7,682 bases of DNA from positions 1-7,682 of the forward strand of contig DAOUQU010000067.1 in assembly GCA_030625445.1 (NCBI GenBank). Reading direction: 5' to 3'. The notes under the pieces were generated by a model, which did not search any database, was not told the DNA's origin, and worked only from the letters and a program-made list of their open reading frames with translations. The translations under genes were made by a program, and so were the position numbers. Shown one piece after another: positions 6,341 to 7,682 of the stretch (position 1 is the first letter of the stretch; each line of letters opens with the position of its first letter). The DNA comes from Gammaproteobacteria bacterium. GTDB lineage: Bacteria; Pseudomonadota; Gammaproteobacteria; Chromatiales; Chromatiaceae.

Positions 6341-7588
6341 ATGAGTAAACAGGATGCGGATCATGCCATTAACCAGGCTGCACTGGAATACCATGCCAAA
6401 CCCGTACCGGGAAAATTGGCTATCGCTCTGACCAAACCGGCGGAGACGCAAAGTGACCTGGCGCTGGCCTATACACCGGGTGTCGCGGAGCCGGTGCGCC
6501 GCATTGCAGACAACCCTGAAGATGCCTACCTCTACACCGGTAAAGGCAATCTGGTGGCTGTTATCACTGACGGCACGGCGGTGCTTGGACTGGGAAATAC
6601 CGGCGCACTGGCCGGCAAACCGGTGATGGAAGGCAAGGCGCTGCTGTTCAAGCATTTTGCCGATATCGATGTGTTTGATATTGAAGTCGATGCCGAGCAT
6701 CCGCAGGAGTTTATCGAAACGGTGATGCGCATTGCGCCAACCTTTGGCGGCATCAATCTGGAGGATATCGCCGCCCCGCACTGCTTCGAGATTGAACAGG
6801 CGCTCATCGAACAACTTGATATCCCGGTATTTCATGATGACCAGCATGGCACTGCAATCATTATTGCCGCAGGACTGCTGAATGCGCTTGAACTGCAGGG
6901 AAAAACACTCGAAAATGCGCGTATTGTCGTGATTGGTGCTGGAGCTGCAGGAATAGCCTCGATTCGTCTGCTCTGTTCGATGGGCGCTCATCGTGACAAT
7001 ATCCTCGCGATCGATCGTGAAGGTGTGATTCACACTGGCCGCCAGGATCTCAATCCCTACAAATGGGGTGTTGCTGCGGATACTGACAGGCGCACCCTTG
7101 CTGAGGCGATGGATGGCGCCGATGTTGTCATCGGGGTCTCTGGTCCGGAATTGATTACGCCGGAGATGCTGGCGAGCATGGCGCCGAAGCCGATTGTGTT
7201 TGCGCTCTCCAATCCGGTCCCTGAAATTCGCCCTGAAATTGCCGCCGGGGTGCGTGATGATCTGATCATGGCGACCGGACGCAGCGATTATCCCAACCAG
7301 GTTAACAATGTGCTGGGTTTTCCCTTTATCTTCCGCGGCGCACTCGATGCCCGCGCCTGCTGCATCAATGACGCCATGCAGATTGCAGCGGTGAATGCAC
7401 TCAAAGATCTCACCCATGAAGCTGTGCCGCAGCAGGTTCTTGATGCTTACGGGCTTGAGTCACTGGCTTATGGTCCGGACTACATCATTCCAAAACCTCT
7501 GGATGAGCGCCTCAGAGAGCATGTGGCGCCGGCAGTGATGCAGGCTGCGATTGATTCAGGCGTCGCCAAAGATGGCATTGGTGGCTGA
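6341..7588 (+). CDS. maeB: malic enzyme (decarboxylating), short form without phosphotransacetylase domain
   Basis: Cytoplasmic enzyme that oxidatively decarboxylates malate to pyruvate and CO2 while reducing NAD(P)+, linking the TCA cycle to pyruvate and supplying reducing power. In 415 residues: catalytic Tyr44 (LAYTPGVAEP), Lys99 (MEGKALLFK), metal-binding Glu141-Asp142 (GINLEDI) and Asp166-Asp167 (FHDDQHGT), the Rossmann loop GAGAAG (199-204), SNPVPEI (290-296) and ATGRSDYPNQVNNVLGFPF (311-329). The nucleotide-specificity region reads AIDREGVIHTGR (223-234) and does not let me decide NAD against NADP. E. coli MaeB is about 760 residues and continues into a phosphotransacetylase-like domain. 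This protein stops where that would begin, as do malic enzymes of many other bacteria, so it need not be a truncation. The ATG follows TAGGG with nine bases between. The gene begins 37 bases after a strong terminator, and its stop overlaps the next start (TGATG). Confidence 0.94.
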   Translation: MSKQDADHAINQAALEYHAKPVPGKLAIALTKPAETQSDLALAYTPGVAEPVRRIADNPEDAYLYTGKGNLVAVITDGTAVLGLGNTGALAGKPVMEGKALLFKHFADIDVFDIEVDAEHPQEFIETVMRIAPTFGGINLEDIAAPHCFEIEQALIEQLDIPVFHDDQHGTAIIIAAGLLNALELQGKTLENARIVVIGAGAAGIASIRLLCSMGAHRDNILAIDREGVIHTGRQDLNPYKWGVAADTDRRTLAEAMDGADVVIGVSGPELITPEMLASMAPKPIVFALSNPVPEIRPEIAAGVRDDLIMATGRSDYPNQVNNVLGFPFIFRGALDARACCINDAMQIAAVNALKDLTHEAVPQQVLDAYGLESLAYGPDYIIPKPLDERLREHVAPAVMQAAIDSGVAKDGIGG

Positions 7589-7682
7589 TGTTTTTCCGGA
7601 TATCTTATATCCACTTTTGTTCAATTATTTTCATGCTGATTGTTGCGCCGGCAATGGCGGGTGTGACCCAATCAGTCGATGA
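7588..7682 (+). CDS. start of an exported or membrane protein gene, cut by the window end
   Basis: An ATG sharing one base with the maeB stop opens a frame that stays open for 31 codons to the window edge: MFFRISYIHFC, then SIIFMLIVAPAMA, then GVTQSVD. This is a good signal peptide: basic residue, hydrophobic core, and an AMA cleavage site at about residue 24. The mature protein would begin GVTQSVD. Several BatD-like (oxygen-tolerance) proteins begin the mature part with a similar hydrophobic-then-SVDR stretch, but seven residues are not enough to assign it. The one-base overlap and the weak GGTGG three bases upstream suggest translation coupled to maeB. Confidence 0.6.
   Translation, partial: MFFRISYIHFCSIIFMLIVAPAMAGVTQSVD

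Noticed and set aside
6302..7417. Long (371-codon) open frame on the - strand opposite maeB
   Set aside because: It lies almost wholly antisense to a clearly real malic enzyme gene, its translation is rich in His/Arg/Ile with no recognisable family, and it crosses the terminator region. It is a codon-usage shadow.
1..7682. A novel multi-gene defence, mobile or biosynthetic system
   Set aside because: Every substantial frame on the + strand belongs to a known housekeeping or widespread family, and no transposase, integrase, toxin-antitoxin, CRISPR repeat or reverse transcriptase signature is visible on either strand.

Overview
The window carries ordinary chromosomal housekeeping genes, all on the + strand and tightly packed, from what looks like a gammaproteobacterium. 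The protein sequences of ArgS, IlvE, the FtsN-like SPOR protein, bL31 and the malic enzyme are of the type seen in Pseudomonas and in purple-sulfur or sulfur-oxidising Chromatiales-like lineages. I cannot fix the genus from sequence alone. GC content looks moderate throughout and no stretch stands out as foreign.

Layout: (1) argS (5' end just outside the window) overlaps by one base with a gene for a membrane-anchored SPOR-domain, FtsN-like protein. (2) A ClC-type anion channel/transporter gene with a TTG start follows after a short gap that holds a perfect 8-bp hairpin and a strong ribosome binding site. (3) After a 119-base gap with a good -10 box comes ilvE (branched-chain aminotransferase), followed 35 bases later by a single-pass membrane protein with a DUF3426 domain. 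(4) A second 119-base gap carries a plausible promoter for rpmE (zinc-binding ribosomal protein bL31), which ends in a strong intrinsic terminator. (5) maeB, a malic enzyme without the phosphotransacetylase domain found in E. coli MaeB, starts 37 bases after that terminator. Its stop codon overlaps the start of a secreted or membrane protein gene cut off by the window end.

The genes serve translation (argS, rpmE), cell division (SPOR protein), branched-chain amino acid synthesis (ilvE), the C4/C3 carbon node (maeB) and anion transport (ClC). They form several short transcription units rather than one pathway. No gap without a gene exceeds 300 bases. I saw no tRNA, rRNA, mobile element, CRISPR array or attachment site.

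I found no convincing new biological system. The points worth a second look are small: a ClC with channel-like replacements at the proton-glutamate and central-tyrosine positions, an 18-base imperfect duplication inside ilvE, a DUF3426 protein without the usual zinc ribbon, a minimal ATG-CGA-TGA reading frame overlapping the rpmE start, and several hairpins at gene boundaries.
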